Source: Chloracidobacterium validum
Lineage (GTDB): Bacteria > Acidobacteriota > Blastocatellia > Chloracidobacteriales > Chloracidobacteriaceae
Direction of reading: 5' to 3'
Assembly (NCBI RefSeq): GCF_018304825.1
Contig: NZ_CP072649.1
Coordinates: forward strand, 682,001-746,000
Length of the DNA stretch: 64,000 nt
Shown: piece by piece, positions 36,612 through 46,538 of the stretch
Layout: every line of letters starts with the position of its first letter
How positions within the stretch are numbered: the first letter of the stretch is position 1
Program-made: the position numbers and the translations under genes
Notes under the pieces: model-generated
What the model was told of the DNA's origin: nothing
Seen by the model: the letters and a program-made list of their open reading frames with translations, nothing else
Database searches by the model: none

Positions 36612-36915
36612 GTACCGGCGCGCGGCCGCATCTGTGGCGTCTGCCCAAGCACAGTGTGGTCGTGATGCGTGCGCCACGTTCCTTGGGAAAGGCACTCATG
36701 CCGCGCGTGACGCGCACTTGGCTTTCACGCATTGGGCTTAAGCACAACTTGCAGTATCATAAGCCAACCTTTCAGCGCGGGACCAGTCAGCGTCCAGATC
36801 AGCGCCATTGCGGCTCCCTTGGATACCAGCGAAAGCCAGCGACGCGCGCGGAGCGTTGGAGGCAAAGCATTCAGCTCGATTACGTCATTTCGCCTGCCAC
36901 GGATTTCTGCCTGTC
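36612..36915. other. Intergenic region before aat
   Basis: These 304 bp hold no recognisable gene, tRNA or repeat. The open frame of aat extends upstream to 36808 but this part has no family similarity and no good start. Confidence 0.5.
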
Positions 36916-37620
36916 ATGCCGATTCTGGAATTTCCACCGGTCGAAGAAGCCGATGAACATGGGTTGCTGGCGGTTGGCGGAGACCTGCATGTGTCTTCGT
37001 TGTTGCTTGCCTACAGCAACGGCATCTTCCCGTGGCCACATGAAGGGTATCCCATGCTGTGGTTTGCCCCGGCCGAGCGGGCGGTTCTCGACTTTGAAGA
37101 CTTCCACATCCCAACTCGACTGGCGCGCTATTTGAAAAAAACCGACTTCACCTTTCACATCAACACTGACTTTCCAGGCGTCATTCGCGGGTGTCGCGCG
37201 AGTGTTCGCAAGCGCCAGCAGGGAACCTGGATTACGCCCGAAATTGAGGAGGCATATACGGCCTTGCACTACGCCGGCTATGCCCACAGTTTCGAGGCGC
37301 GCAACGCCAACGGCGAACTGGTCGGCGGGATGTATGGGGTGATGATCGGACGCGCCTTTGCCGGTGAAAGCATGTTCTACCGTGAATCTCATGCTTCAAA
37401 GTTCGTCATCGTCCAAACGGTGGCGTACTTCCAACAGCGCGGTATGACGTGGTTCGATATTGAAGTCATGACACCGCACATGGCGCTTTTCGGGGCAAAG
37501 GAAATTCCACGTTCTGTTTTCATGCGGCGGCTCAAACAAGCCATTGCCGAGCCGGCGATTCCCTTGCCGCCACCGGCGCGCGACCGATGGCATCGCCCGG
37601 CGGCACTGGTCAGTCCATAG
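36916..37620 (+). CDS. aat: Leucyl/phenylalanyl-tRNA-protein transferase
   Basis: 234 residues from ATG 36916 (MPILEFPPVEEADEHGLLAV), the conserved start of Aat. Other family marks are GGDLHVSSLLLAYSNGIFPW, PMLWFAPAERAVL, RGTWITPEI-like (QQGTWITPEIEEAYTALHYA), GELVGGMYGVMIGRAFAGES and MFYRESHASKF. Aat attaches Leu or Phe from aminoacyl-tRNA to proteins with N-terminal Lys or Arg, marking them for ClpAP (N-degron pathway). Length agrees with E. coli Aat (234). No clpA or clpS is nearby. Confidence 0.96.
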   Translation: MPILEFPPVEEADEHGLLAVGGDLHVSSLLLAYSNGIFPWPHEGYPMLWFAPAERAVLDFEDFHIPTRLARYLKKTDFTFHINTDFPGVIRGCRASVRKRQQGTWITPEIEEAYTALHYAGYAHSFEARNANGELVGGMYGVMIGRAFAGESMFYRESHASKFVIVQTVAYFQQRGMTWFDIEVMTPHMALFGAKEIPRSVFMRRLKQAIAEPAIPLPPPARDRWHRPAALVSP

Positions 37621-37886
37621 CGCGCCCTCGCGCGTCGGAACAGACCCACCAACAAGCGGCCGATTCCACAGCCGACACCAGCCAGGCTTGCTAACGATGG
37701 CGTCGTTGCCCTCCACGTCACCGGCAGATACGGCAGCCAGGCTGCCTCATCCACGACGTGAAGCCGATGCCACTGAAATACCCTTGCGAAGTTATGAAAG
37801 TCACTATCGCAACATTGTGGAACCGCTATCACTTTTTCGCGATATGGTAAAAGGTGGAGCATATCCATCCCACGAAGGATTCTGCC

Positions 37887-40142
37887 TTGAAGCTGACACG
37901 CCACATGCCCAAGCTGCCGATGTTCGCCCTGTTGGCATTGCTGTTGGTAACGCCTTGGCTCGCCAGTGAGGGACGCGCCCAACAGCCACCTACCCTGCCG
38001 CCGCAGTCCGATGCGCCCAAACCAGATGGTCAGTCTGACGATGACGAAGAGGCACCGGTCATCACGCTGGGAACCGAGTTATTGCAGCTCTATGTCATCG
38101 TCACCGACAAGGACGGACGGCCCGTGCGCAACCTCAAGAAGGAAGATTTCTTGCTCCGGGAGAACGGCAAACCTCAAGACATTGCCTTTTTCTCCTTCGT
38201 TGCGCCGGGCGCTACCGGGGCGGCGCCGGTGAGCGTGGCGCCTAACTTACCGGACTCCCAGCCGTCGTCGGCTACCGTCGAAGGGCGATACTTTGCGCTG
38301 GTGGTTGATGATCTCCACATTGCGCCGGGCAATTTTTTGCCTCTCAAAGCGGCGCTCTCGAAGTTTGTCGAAAAAACGCTGGTGGAAGGCGACCACCTGC
38401 TCATCCTTTCCACGAGCGGCACACTGGGCTTCTTGCAGCAGATGACCGATGATAAGCGCGTCATGCGCGCCGCGATTGAGCGACTCGCGCCGCGCCCCCA
38501 AGATACGCTTCAGGGCAATGTCGGATTTGGCTTCAGCATGACGCCTTACGAGGCGGTTCTGGTCGAGCGCAGCGACAGGCAGACGATACAGTTTCTTATC
38601 GAACAGTACATCCGGGCGTTTCCGGGAACGCCGCCGATGATGGCCGAATCGGCCGTGCGTTCCACGGCGCGCATCATCGCCCAGCAGACGGAATACCTCA
38701 CGACAGCCACGCTGGAAACAGTCCGGTCGGCCGCGCTGGCGCTTGGCAACTATCCAGGGCGGAAAACCCTTTTGCTGGCGACGGATGGTTTCCTCAATGA
38801 CGAGTTTGCCCGCAACGGACGCTTTCGCATGCAGCGGGCGCTCGATGCCGCCGCGCGGGCCGGCGTCACCGTTTATTCAATCCACAGCGCCGGACTGGAA
38901 GGACCGGCCGGATTTGACGCCAGCCAGCCGGGACGATTCGACCCAACCGGTATTGCCCAAAGCCTCGCATCGCAAGGGCAACAGGCGCGCCAGGATGCGT
39001 TTCGGGAACTTGCCGCCTCGACCGGCGGGCTGACCTTCGTCAATACGAATGACCTGTCCGCGTCATTTGATAAAGCGACGGCGGACGCCACGACATACTA
39101 TTCACTGGCTTATTACCCAGATAAAAAAGCCGACGGCAAATTTCACAGCATTGAAGTCAAGCTCAACCTGCCTGGGAAATTCACAATCCGGACGCAACAG
39201 GGCTTTTTTGCGCCCAGTGAAAAAGCCCTTCAGAAGGCTGCCGAGAAAAAGAAAAAACAAGATGCCAAACTGACGCCGGAAGCCATTGCGACGCGGGAAG
39301 TCAAGTCGGCCCTTGGCGCGCCGGTTCCACCGCGAGACATCAAGGTGAAGCTGGCTTCAAACTTTGTTTCAAACGGGCTTGAGACAACCTTTTCGACCGC
39401 CTTTGCCATGAAAGACATTGCCTTCCGTGACGCCAACGGAAAAAAGGTCAACACAGTGACGACCGTTTTCGCTGTTTTTGACTTGAGTGGCAAAACCATG
39501 GTGGCGGAAGAAGAAAGAATAAGCTTGAACTTCCTGCCGGAACGACTGGCGCTGGCTCAGACCGGCTGGGGGTCACAAACCAAATCACTGAAGCTTGCGC
39601 CCGGACTGTACAACGTCCGGTTTGCCGTCTATGACCCACTTGCCGATCACCGTGGCGCGGTGAGCCAATGGATTGACGTTCCTGATTTATCGAAGGCCGG
39701 CTTGGCCCTTTCTGACATCATCTTTCTGCGTTCGGTCAAGGCTTCGGATGCCAAGTCAGATAAGTCCCAGCCGGGGCTTGGCAGCGGCTTGCCGCCCGGC
39801 TTCGTTCCGGCCAACCAGGCGCTACGGCAATACAAGGCGGAGGAAAACCTGGCGTTTCTCATCACGGCGCACAACGTGCCCAAAGCGAAACCAACCGCCG
39901 GGAAGTCGAACCTGGCTTTTCAGATTCAAATTTTCCGCGGCAAAGAAGCCATCTACGTCAGCCCTTTGCAGCGCACTCAGTACCCGCCCAGTTCGGACGG
40001 GACCTTGACCTACGCCAGCCAGGTTCCGCTTGAAGGCTTGGAGCCGGGCCAGTACCTGCTGAAGCTGGTTGCTTACGAAGAAAGCACCAAGAAAACAGCC
40101 GTTCAGGCGCGAAGCTTTACCATTGACAGCCCGGAAAGGTAG
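37887..40142 (+). CDS. VWFA-related protein of the acidobacterial type, exported
   Basis: 751 residues from a proposed TTG at 37887, which has AAGGA seven bases upstream; ATG 37905 is the alternative. The signal peptide FALLALLLVTPWLASEGRAQ is followed by a low-complexity acidic stretch. The VWFA-related region begins LLQLYVIVTDKDGRPVRNLK and KEDFLLRENGKPQ, with FALVVDDLHIAPGNFLPLKA at the MIDAS position (the classical DxSxS is altered), YPGRKTLLLATDGFL and ARAGVTVYSIHSAGL. The C-terminal half has beta-rich segments of unknown role. This family (TIGR03436 type) is strongly expanded in Acidobacteria. Probably a periplasmic adhesion or assembly protein. Transcription ends at the hairpins at 40142-40330. 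Confidence 0.88.
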   Translation: MKLTRHMPKLPMFALLALLLVTPWLASEGRAQQPPTLPPQSDAPKPDGQSDDDEEAPVITLGTELLQLYVIVTDKDGRPVRNLKKEDFLLRENGKPQDIAFFSFVAPGATGAAPVSVAPNLPDSQPSSATVEGRYFALVVDDLHIAPGNFLPLKAALSKFVEKTLVEGDHLLILSTSGTLGFLQQMTDDKRVMRAAIERLAPRPQDTLQGNVGFGFSMTPYEAVLVERSDRQTIQFLIEQYIRAFPGTPPMMAESAVRSTARIIAQQTEYLTTATLETVRSAALALGNYPGRKTLLLATDGFLNDEFARNGRFRMQRALDAAARAGVTVYSIHSAGLEGPAGFDASQPGRFDPTGIAQSLASQGQQARQDAFRELAASTGGLTFVNTNDLSASFDKATADATTYYSLAYYPDKKADGKFHSIEVKLNLPGKFTIRTQQGFFAPSEKALQKAAEKKKKQDAKLTPEAIATREVKSALGAPVPPRDIKVKLASNFVSNGLETTFSTAFAMKDIAFRDANGKKVNTVTTVFAVFDLSGKTMVAEEERISLNFLPERLALAQTGWGSQTKSLKLAPGLYNVRFAVYDPLADHRGAVSQWIDVPDLSKAGLALSDIIFLRSVKASDAKSDKSQPGLGSGLPPGFVPANQALRQYKAEENLAFLITAHNVPKAKPTAGKSNLAFQIQIFRGKEAIYVSPLQRTQYPPSSDGTLTYASQVPLEGLEPGQYLLKLVAYEESTKKTAVQARSFTIDSPER

Positions 40143-40195
40143 GACAGGCATTCTTGCCTGTCCAAGAAAAGTGGGACAGGCATGCCTGCCTGTCC
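40142..40195. repeat. Two tandem hairpins with identical stems
   Basis: ggacaggc and gcctgtcc pair twice, at 40142-40163 (loop attctt) and at 40174-40195 (loop atgcct), starting within the last codon region of the VWFA gene. A decayed third copy follows near 40205-40220. This looks like a small intergenic palindromic repeat element. Confidence 0.8.
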
Positions 40196-40251
40196 AGGAA
40201 AGGCGTCCTGCCTGTCTGCCTTGGCTTGGTCCTTGGCTTTGGTTGACAGCC

Positions 40252-40274
40252 GGGATGCCGAGATTCGGCATCCC
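40252..40274. repeat. Perfect 10-bp hairpin with 3-base loop
   Basis: gggatgccga and tcggcatccc flank the loop gat. It belongs to a group of four hairpins between convergent genes, and no T-run follows it. It may be another copy of an intergenic palindromic element. Confidence 0.7.
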
Positions 40275-40304
40275 GTTGAAGTCGGCGCAAACCACCACCG
40301 ACGA

Positions 40305-40330
40305 AAACGCGGGCAATCGGGCCCGCGTTT
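40305..40330. terminator. Bidirectional intrinsic terminator between VWFA and cytochrome genes
   Basis: aaacgcgggc and gcccgcgttt form a perfect 10-bp stem with a six-base loop. The GC-rich stem with A-run on one side and T-run on the other serves both strands, which suits the convergent genes ending at 40142 and 40357. Confidence 0.82.
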
Positions 40331-40356
40331 CCTTGGTGATGGGAAGATGACGGACG

Positions 40357-43300
40357 TTAGCGGCGCCGCCGCCAACGTATGGCAAAGGGGGTTATCACGG
40401 CAAAAAGCGCCAGCCAGCCCAGCGGCCACCAGGAAGCTGACGTTGGTTGCGCCTCCCTGGCTTCCGCATACCACCCCTTGGTTGGTCCTTTCGGAACTTC
40501 ATTCGACACGGTGTAAACCGTGCCATCCGGTTTGAGGTACAGCCGCCGCATTTCATCGAGCTTGAACGGGCGCGCCCCACGCCGCCCAAAAACAACCAAC
40601 TGATGACCGCTTTCGTCCACGCCACGGTCGCGGTCAAGTCCCTTTGATACGGCGAGCGACTCGCCTTTGGTCGGATGCGTGGCAATCAACCGCGGTTCTG
40701 GGCGAGGACTGAAGCCACTATTCGTCGCCATGGTCTCCGGCGACGTCAGTTGGACTACCCGCAGTCCATTTTTGCCGTCGGCAATGTAAGCAAAGGCGCT
40801 GGCGTTGGTCATCCCGACCTTGACATCGTGCGCGTCGTTGATGACGCCGCCGGCCGTAAAGACCTGGTCAATGGTGGGCTGCTCAGGTCGCTCGACATCA
40901 ATGATCACCAGGCCCTGTTTGCCACCGGCCACGTAAGCATAGGTCCGCGCCACGTAAATTTGATGGGCATCTTCCAGGGGCACCGTTGCGCCTGGCACCA
41001 GGCGAGCTTTCTCTGGAAGCGTGATGTCCACGACGTGCATCCCGACCGCATCGGTGACAAAGGCATAGCGGAACTGGACGGCGATACCCTTGGGTTTCTT
41101 GAAGCCTTCGACCACCGAGACGACTTTGGGCGCGGCCGCGTTGGCGATATTGACAATCACCAAGCCACGGTCACACAGGATGTAGGCATGGTCACCGGCC
41201 ACGGTCAGGTTCTCAGCGCCGTTGAGCAGGCCATTCGGGTTGAACGTGTAGTCCTTCTTGATGAAGTTGTTGTTTGGATCGCCGTCCAGCAGCGTGGCGG
41301 CGTTGATCATGACCAGCCCTTCCTCCCGGTCGCTCACGTAGAGATACGCATAGACCAGGCTGATGGGCTGCTCTTCATTTTCCGGGAACCGTTGCCGAGT
41401 CGGGTCAACGCCCAGCGTGGTGGGCGAAGCAATGGCGGTGGCGTACTTGGTCTTGACGTAAAAACGCTGTCCGAGCGGCGACACCGGCGCGGTCGTAATT
41501 CGTTCGGAGAAGTCTTTGTTGTCAATGTTGGCGATGTCATAGACGTGCACGCCGTGCTCGCCTTCCGCCACATAGAGATACTCGCCGCGCATCTGGAGGC
41601 TCAACGCATGACCGTGGTGATGGTAGTGCTCATGGAGCTTGTCGCCGCCGGCCCTGTGCTTCTTGTATTGCTTCGGATACGCCAGTTCATGGAGGGTGCT
41701 GCCGATAACCGCCTGTGGCTCATCGCGCTCGGTCGCCACGACGGCCGAGATGCCGTGGTGCCCCTCGGCGACATAGACATAGCGACCGAGGAAGTTGACG
41801 TAGTTCGTTCCGAGGAGCAACAACTGCGCCATGATGGCGTTGTTGTCATTGTCTTTGGAAATGTGGCAGTCGGTGCAGCCCTTCGTCTCCCGCGCCCGCA
41901 CCGTGTGCGGCACGTGCGTGTTCATGGCCTGCCCCGAATAGCCCTCCGAAGAAATCGTTTGCTGCTGCGAGTAAAGCCACAGCCGGTTGGCGTTTTGCGA
42001 GCCGACGATGACGGCCGACGATGAGCGCACCGGAGCAATCCGGTTGCCCGTCGCCGTGCCATCAATGCCGAGCATGAACACGTCATCACGGAGCACCTGG
42101 AAGTTGTAGGAAGTCCAGTTGCGCGTTTCTGGTCCACCTTCGTTGTGGTTCATCGGGCGCTTCCGGTTGGCAACCATTGGCAGGTGGCAGCCAAAGCAGC
42201 TCGTCATCCAGGCCGAATGACAGGCATAACAGGTCATCTTCTGGTCGCTGTGCGCCAGTTGGGTGTCCTTGCTTTCATCTGGCGGCGCCTTGGGGTCCCA
42301 GACATCGCCCTTCATCAGCAGCTTGGCGTAGTGCGATTTCTCGCTGTAGTGCTCATGTCCGGGGGTGACAGAATCCTTGGTCTGAACGACTACCCAAAAC
42401 TTCTCTGGGTCCACCATCGAGTACTGGATAACCTTGCCTTTGTAGGGTCCAGTCGTCGGGATTTCGAGCACCGACGCCTGCCGGAAGCCGCGGGGGCGGC
42501 GCTTGGATGGGTCGCGGTCATAGACCGTCCGGGTCTTGTAGCCATCCAGTGAGTTGCTACCACCCGGCGCTTCAGCTTCGGTTTTGTTGCGCGCCGTGAA
42601 TTTTCCGGTGACGAGCGCATCATCGGCGCTCTTCTTCCGCGCGCCGCCAGCAAAGCCGCTCGTGAGAGACTTCGGGTTGGCGTAGGCATAGATCGAGCCG
42701 TGGCAATCCTGGCAGCTAATCTCAATCGAGGCGCGGGGTTCACCATAGATGAGCCGGTCGCCATGGCCGTCCTGTGAAAAGTGGCAATCCACGCAGTGCA
42801 GCCCCTTCTCAAGGTGAATGTCCTTGAGGTGAACCGGCACACCGTTGCGCGTCGTCGGCTTGTTGACCTCGACGCCTTCCGAGGTGTACGCCACGGCGTC
42901 GCGGAGCGCATCCGAGGTGACATTCGCTACCGGTTGGTCGTTTTCATCCAGGTAGCGGCCCTTGCGATCCTGCTTGAAGACGGCGCGGTAAATCCAACCG
43001 TGACCGTGGAAGTCGGCAAATTGCGTCCGTTGTGCCTTGGGGTTGACCTCCGTCCAGACCTCCCCCAAAAACGCCCGGTCGCCCCATTTGCCGCGCTGGG
43101 CCGAGCCTTCCGGGTTGTGGCGGGCAATGTTTTCCAGTTCTTCGTCGCTGCGCTTGAGCGGCGTTTCCGGGTACATCGGGCGGCCATCGGTTTCATTATC
43201 CCACCACATGAAACCCTGATAGGTCGTGAGCATGTTCGTGCCGGGGTGCATGTGGCAGACCATGCACTGGCTGGTCGGCATGGCATTGGTCAGGACGTGG

Positions 43301-44589
43301 CGAACCGGATGGCCTGGCTCGTCCTTGGGAATCGTGGGGTCGTCGGTCTTGGTCGTGCCGCGGTTGGTGTGGGCGTAATCAAACTTGGGGGAGGAATGCA
43401 CCGTCGAGCGGTCGTTGGCATAGGGCGTGTGGCAGGCCGTACAGCCGCTCGACCGATAGTCGCCTGGATGGTCATTCGTTCCCATCAGCGAGGTGAGCGG
43501 ATCGAGCAAGCGGGTTTTCTGCAGGCCGAGAAATACCGGATCGGTGCGCAGGAACGTCCCGTAGCCGCGTGGGCTGAGCTTCACTTCGGGCAAACCGGCC
43601 AGGTCGGCTTCGGGGAACGGATTGCCGACCTCGGACTGCTTGCGCCCACCGCGCTCGAACACGCGCAGGATATTGCCCGGCTGCGTGACCTCCCACCGCG
43701 GTAGCGGCGTGATGAACGGCACGATGCCACGGTACTTGCGCTCCGCTGGCGTCGGGGGCTTGATCGACATGATGGCCTGCGGGGCGCCATCCTCGTTGTA
43801 GCTTTCGCCCCAGCGGGTGTCTTTGTAGGGGTAAGCGCCATTGTTATAGAGCGCCGCGCCCCACAGCATGGCTCCGTGGGTCATCATGCTGGTCTTGACC
43901 TTGTCCACGATGAAGGCCTGCCCATCGAGCCGGGCATCCTTGTTGTGGCACTCCCCGCAGGTGATGTCTGCAACCCGCAGGTCGCCTGGGTTGACGAACC
44001 GCACGAAGTCAAGGTTTTCCTTGAGCAGCGCCGTGTAAGACAGCTCCGGGTTGGCCGACTTGGCCGAGCCATCCTTGCGCTTCCACAGCTTTGGGTTCGT
44101 TGGCTGGGGATGGGCCTCATTCTGTGCCTTGATGTAGGCGGTCTGCCCTTTGTCGCTTCCGGCCGGTTTCGTAATCTCGCCATTACCGCCATGGCAATAG
44201 ACACAAGTGATGTTGCGTCCGATGTTCAACGGGCTGCCATCCGGGGCAATGTGGGCCGTCTTGTAGCCACCTTCGTAGCCGGTATGGCAACTCAGGCAAC
44301 CGCTGTCATTCGCGTTCTGGAGCTTCCAGTCGTCTTCGGACTTGTCTTTGGCAGCGCGGTAAATTCGGGAGCGGGCAGTTGCCGGATCAACGGGCGGCGA
44401 CGGTTTCGGCGGGTCGGCTTGTCCTCCAGCCGCCACCGGCGCGCCGGTCGTCACGCTTTGCAGTGACGAATCATTCACCGCATCATCACCGGCAACCGGT
44501 TTGAGCGCCGGGAAAACGCTGAATCCCACAAACGCGGCTCCCACCGCCGCGCACAGTATGAGAGCTTTCAGTCTGAAGGCAGTAGCCAT
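40357..44589 (-). CDS. Decaheme c-type cytochrome fused to an LVIVD beta-propeller
   Basis: 1410 residues from ATG 44589. An N-terminal hydrophobic signal or anchor (LILCAAVGAAFVGFSVFPAL) precedes ten CxxCH heme sites between about 95 and 905: CLSCH, CVYCH, CGECH, CTACH, CMVCH, CVDCH, CQDCH, CYACH, CFGCH and CTDCH. Residues about 920-1330 form LVIVD-type propeller repeats (GLVIVNIANAAAPKVVSVVE, KQGLVIIDVERPEQPT, GLVMINAATLLDGD). The end has a hydrophobic helix and RWRRRR, a possible membrane or sorting anchor. The outer-membrane barrel gene lies 50 bp upstream in the same direction, so the two likely make an electron conduit. The redox partner is unknown; it might serve respiration of an external acceptor or donor. 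Confidence 0.88.
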   Translation of the reverse strand: MATAFRLKALILCAAVGAAFVGFSVFPALKPVAGDDAVNDSSLQSVTTGAPVAAGGQADPPKPSPPVDPATARSRIYRAAKDKSEDDWKLQNANDSGCLSCHTGYEGGYKTAHIAPDGSPLNIGRNITCVYCHGGNGEITKPAGSDKGQTAYIKAQNEAHPQPTNPKLWKRKDGSAKSANPELSYTALLKENLDFVRFVNPGDLRVADITCGECHNKDARLDGQAFIVDKVKTSMMTHGAMLWGAALYNNGAYPYKDTRWGESYNEDGAPQAIMSIKPPTPAERKYRGIVPFITPLPRWEVTQPGNILRVFERGGRKQSEVGNPFPEADLAGLPEVKLSPRGYGTFLRTDPVFLGLQKTRLLDPLTSLMGTNDHPGDYRSSGCTACHTPYANDRSTVHSSPKFDYAHTNRGTTKTDDPTIPKDEPGHPVRHVLTNAMPTSQCMVCHMHPGTNMLTTYQGFMWWDNETDGRPMYPETPLKRSDEELENIARHNPEGSAQRGKWGDRAFLGEVWTEVNPKAQRTQFADFHGHGWIYRAVFKQDRKGRYLDENDQPVANVTSDALRDAVAYTSEGVEVNKPTTRNGVPVHLKDIHLEKGLHCVDCHFSQDGHGDRLIYGEPRASIEISCQDCHGSIYAYANPKSLTSGFAGGARKKSADDALVTGKFTARNKTEAEAPGGSNSLDGYKTRTVYDRDPSKRRPRGFRQASVLEIPTTGPYKGKVIQYSMVDPEKFWVVVQTKDSVTPGHEHYSEKSHYAKLLMKGDVWDPKAPPDESKDTQLAHSDQKMTCYACHSAWMTSCFGCHLPMVANRKRPMNHNEGGPETRNWTSYNFQVLRDDVFMLGIDGTATGNRIAPVRSSSAVIVGSQNANRLWLYSQQQTISSEGYSGQAMNTHVPHTVRARETKGCTDCHISKDNDNNAIMAQLLLLGTNYVNFLGRYVYVAEGHHGISAVVATERDEPQAVIGSTLHELAYPKQYKKHRAGGDKLHEHYHHHGHALSLQMRGEYLYVAEGEHGVHVYDIANIDNKDFSERITTAPVSPLGQRFYVKTKYATAIASPTTLGVDPTRQRFPENEEQPISLVYAYLYVSDREEGLVMINAATLLDGDPNNNFIKKDYTFNPNGLLNGAENLTVAGDHAYILCDRGLVIVNIANAAAPKVVSVVEGFKKPKGIAVQFRYAFVTDAVGMHVVDITLPEKARLVPGATVPLEDAHQIYVARTYAYVAGGKQGLVIIDVERPEQPTIDQVFTAGGVINDAHDVKVGMTNASAFAYIADGKNGLRVVQLTSPETMATNSGFSPRPEPRLIATHPTKGESLAVSKGLDRDRGVDESGHQLVVFGRRGARPFKLDEMRRLYLKPDGTVYTVSNEVPKGPTKGWYAEAREAQPTSASWWPLGWLALFAVITPFAIRWRRRR

Positions 44590-44648
44590 TGCGAATAACC
44601 CTTCCGGCAGCCAAGCGACTTGGGGAAACACCCGGCTACCGCAGCTTG

Positions 44649-46538
44649 TCAGAACGTGAAAATGGCCTTGGCGTAGAGCGAAAACAAGAAGCGCGACTGC
44701 GCGCCGCAGTTCAGCCCTGAGCAGTTCGAGGTGAAAATATCCTTGAAGCCATCGAGTGGATTCATCACCGAGAAGCCACCTTTGATAATCATATTTTCGC
44801 TCAACAGCGGGCGATAGACCACGCCGGCGCCATAATCAATCCCCACGTTGTTGCGGATGCGGCGCTGGAACGTCAGCAGTTGCAAGGACTCGGTGTGGTG
44901 GAAACGCAGGTAGTTCAAATTGGCCAGCAGCTTGAGTTTGGGCGTGAGGTTGGCTTCATAGCCGACATTCGCCACAATGATGCCCGGATTGACGAAGTTT
45001 GCCTGCCCTTGCAGCTTGCTGCTGCGCAAGCTTGGAATGAGACTCCCCTGGGTCACCAGGGCGACGCCGGCGCGAGTCAGGCGAATTTCCTGGCTGTTCC
45101 AGAAACTATTTTCACCGCCGGCAAAGAACTGGTTGTCGAGAATCGAATCAAACCCGCGGGCGACCCGGTCGGTTGGGTTCGAGTCGCCGGATGAGAAAAA
45201 GCCCGACACCTGGAAGCGCTGCCAATCGCGGTCATAGGACAGCTCCAGCGCCGCCAACTGCGCGTTGATGCGGGTGGGACGACCGGCAATCGGTTGGAGC
45301 GAATCGCGGCCGAACACTTGATAGAAGGCATGGTTGATGTTGATGCGCCGGAAGTGACCATTGCCGGTCCAGCCAATGTAGCCGGCCTTGACGCTGTGCG
45401 GCGTGACGGGACCAACCTGTACCGGACGCACCAGAAAGCGGTTTTGGTCAAACTTGATGCTTGGCTGGTCGTCGTTGTAGTGGACACTCAACTGCATCGT
45501 GTAGCCGGGCTTGATGAAGTCCTGCCGATAGAGGTTGGCGATCCAGACGCGCTGATTCCGCTGGTCAAAGGTATTGATGCCACTGTTGGTATCCTTTTCC
45601 AGCATGTAAAAGAAGGCCGCATTGAACTGCCACTTGTTGTCGCGGAAATTCCCGAAGAGCCGCGCCCCAAGGTTGAAGTCGTCAAAAATTAGCCCGCGAA
45701 AATCGCTGTTGAACTGCTGGATGCCCACCCGGAGCGAGGTCGAGTCAAAGAACGGACTGTGGCCGCCGCGGCTGCCCCTTCCACGCAAGAATGGAAACAG
45801 CTTGGGTGTGTCGCCCAGTCGCACTTCGGCAAAGGCTTCCTGGAAACCGATGTGTGTGTCAAATCGCGTCGTCCCCTTGCGGACGTCACGGTTGACAATC
45901 CCGTTCTCGCGCACGGCCAGGTAGTTGAGATTGAAAACCGGCGTGAACTTGATCCGCCAATCGGGTGGCTTGAAGGCCGTGTCGCCATGAAACAACTCGA
46001 CCGATGCAATGAAGTTCTGCTGGTTGAGGAACTGCCCGCCGCGCCCGAAGAACTCCGCCGCACCGGGTCGCCGGGCGTTGATGTCTTGCGGAAGCGGCGT
46101 CCGTCGTCCATCCACGAAGGTAATGCTTTCAAACGTCAAGACCAGAAACGTGTGCTGCCCAATGATCGGGTAATCCCCTTTCAGCACGTTGAGCCGGTAT
46201 GGGTTCAAAAGGCGGCCCTTCTCATACCGGCTCCACTCTGGAAAACCGATGCGCCAGCGATCTTCGATGGGCACGCCCACGTCACTCTCGCGGCGCTCGC
46301 TCCGAGACTTGACACTGCTCGGCCCCTCGGCACCCGGCACAGTCAGATCGCGCAGCTCCGGTATGGCATCGGCCGTGCGCGGAACGCGCGGACCATCCTG
46401 CCCGGCGCGGGTGTCCTGAACCGCCGCCGTGAGGGCGGCTTCCGAAGCGGTCGTCAGATTTTGCGCGGTAACGGTCAAGCCAAACCACACACTCAACCAC
46501 CCGACGACAAGGGCAACCCAACGGCAAGCCTGATTCAT
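44649..46538 (-). CDS. Outer-membrane beta-barrel protein, partner of the decaheme cytochrome
   Basis: 629 residues from ATG 46538 with AGGAG seven bases upstream. The signal peptide is WVALVVGWLSVWFGLTVTAQ. After a polar region of about 90 residues the protein shows alternating aromatic and polar strands to the end (FNLNYLAVRENG, WQFNAAFFYMLEKD, YTMQLSVHYNDDQP, LLANLNYLRFHH) and finishes SLYAKAIFTF, the terminal Phe typical of barrels inserted by BamA. No named family is certain; a DUF1302-like or porin-like role is plausible. Its place directly before the multiheme cytochrome recalls porin-cytochrome conduits, where the barrel sheathes the hemes through the outer membrane. Confidence 0.75.
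   Translation of the reverse strand: MNQACRWVALVVGWLSVWFGLTVTAQNLTTASEAALTAAVQDTRAGQDGPRVPRTADAIPELRDLTVPGAEGPSSVKSRSERRESDVGVPIEDRWRIGFPEWSRYEKGRLLNPYRLNVLKGDYPIIGQHTFLVLTFESITFVDGRRTPLPQDINARRPGAAEFFGRGGQFLNQQNFIASVELFHGDTAFKPPDWRIKFTPVFNLNYLAVRENGIVNRDVRKGTTRFDTHIGFQEAFAEVRLGDTPKLFPFLRGRGSRGGHSPFFDSTSLRVGIQQFNSDFRGLIFDDFNLGARLFGNFRDNKWQFNAAFFYMLEKDTNSGINTFDQRNQRVWIANLYRQDFIKPGYTMQLSVHYNDDQPSIKFDQNRFLVRPVQVGPVTPHSVKAGYIGWTGNGHFRRININHAFYQVFGRDSLQPIAGRPTRINAQLAALELSYDRDWQRFQVSGFFSSGDSNPTDRVARGFDSILDNQFFAGGENSFWNSQEIRLTRAGVALVTQGSLIPSLRSSKLQGQANFVNPGIIVANVGYEANLTPKLKLLANLNYLRFHHTESLQLLTFQRRIRNNVGIDYGAGVVYRPLLSENMIIKGGFSVMNPLDGFKDIFTSNCSGLNCGAQSRFLFSLYAKAIFTF

Noticed and set aside
36612-36915. 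tRNA or small RNA before aat
   Set aside because: No cloverleaf-like pairing or T-arm sequence could be seen.
40675-42024. 449-codon plus-strand frame inside the cytochrome region
   Set aside because: Antisense of the LVIVD propeller; the minus-strand frame has ten heme motifs and repeat structure.
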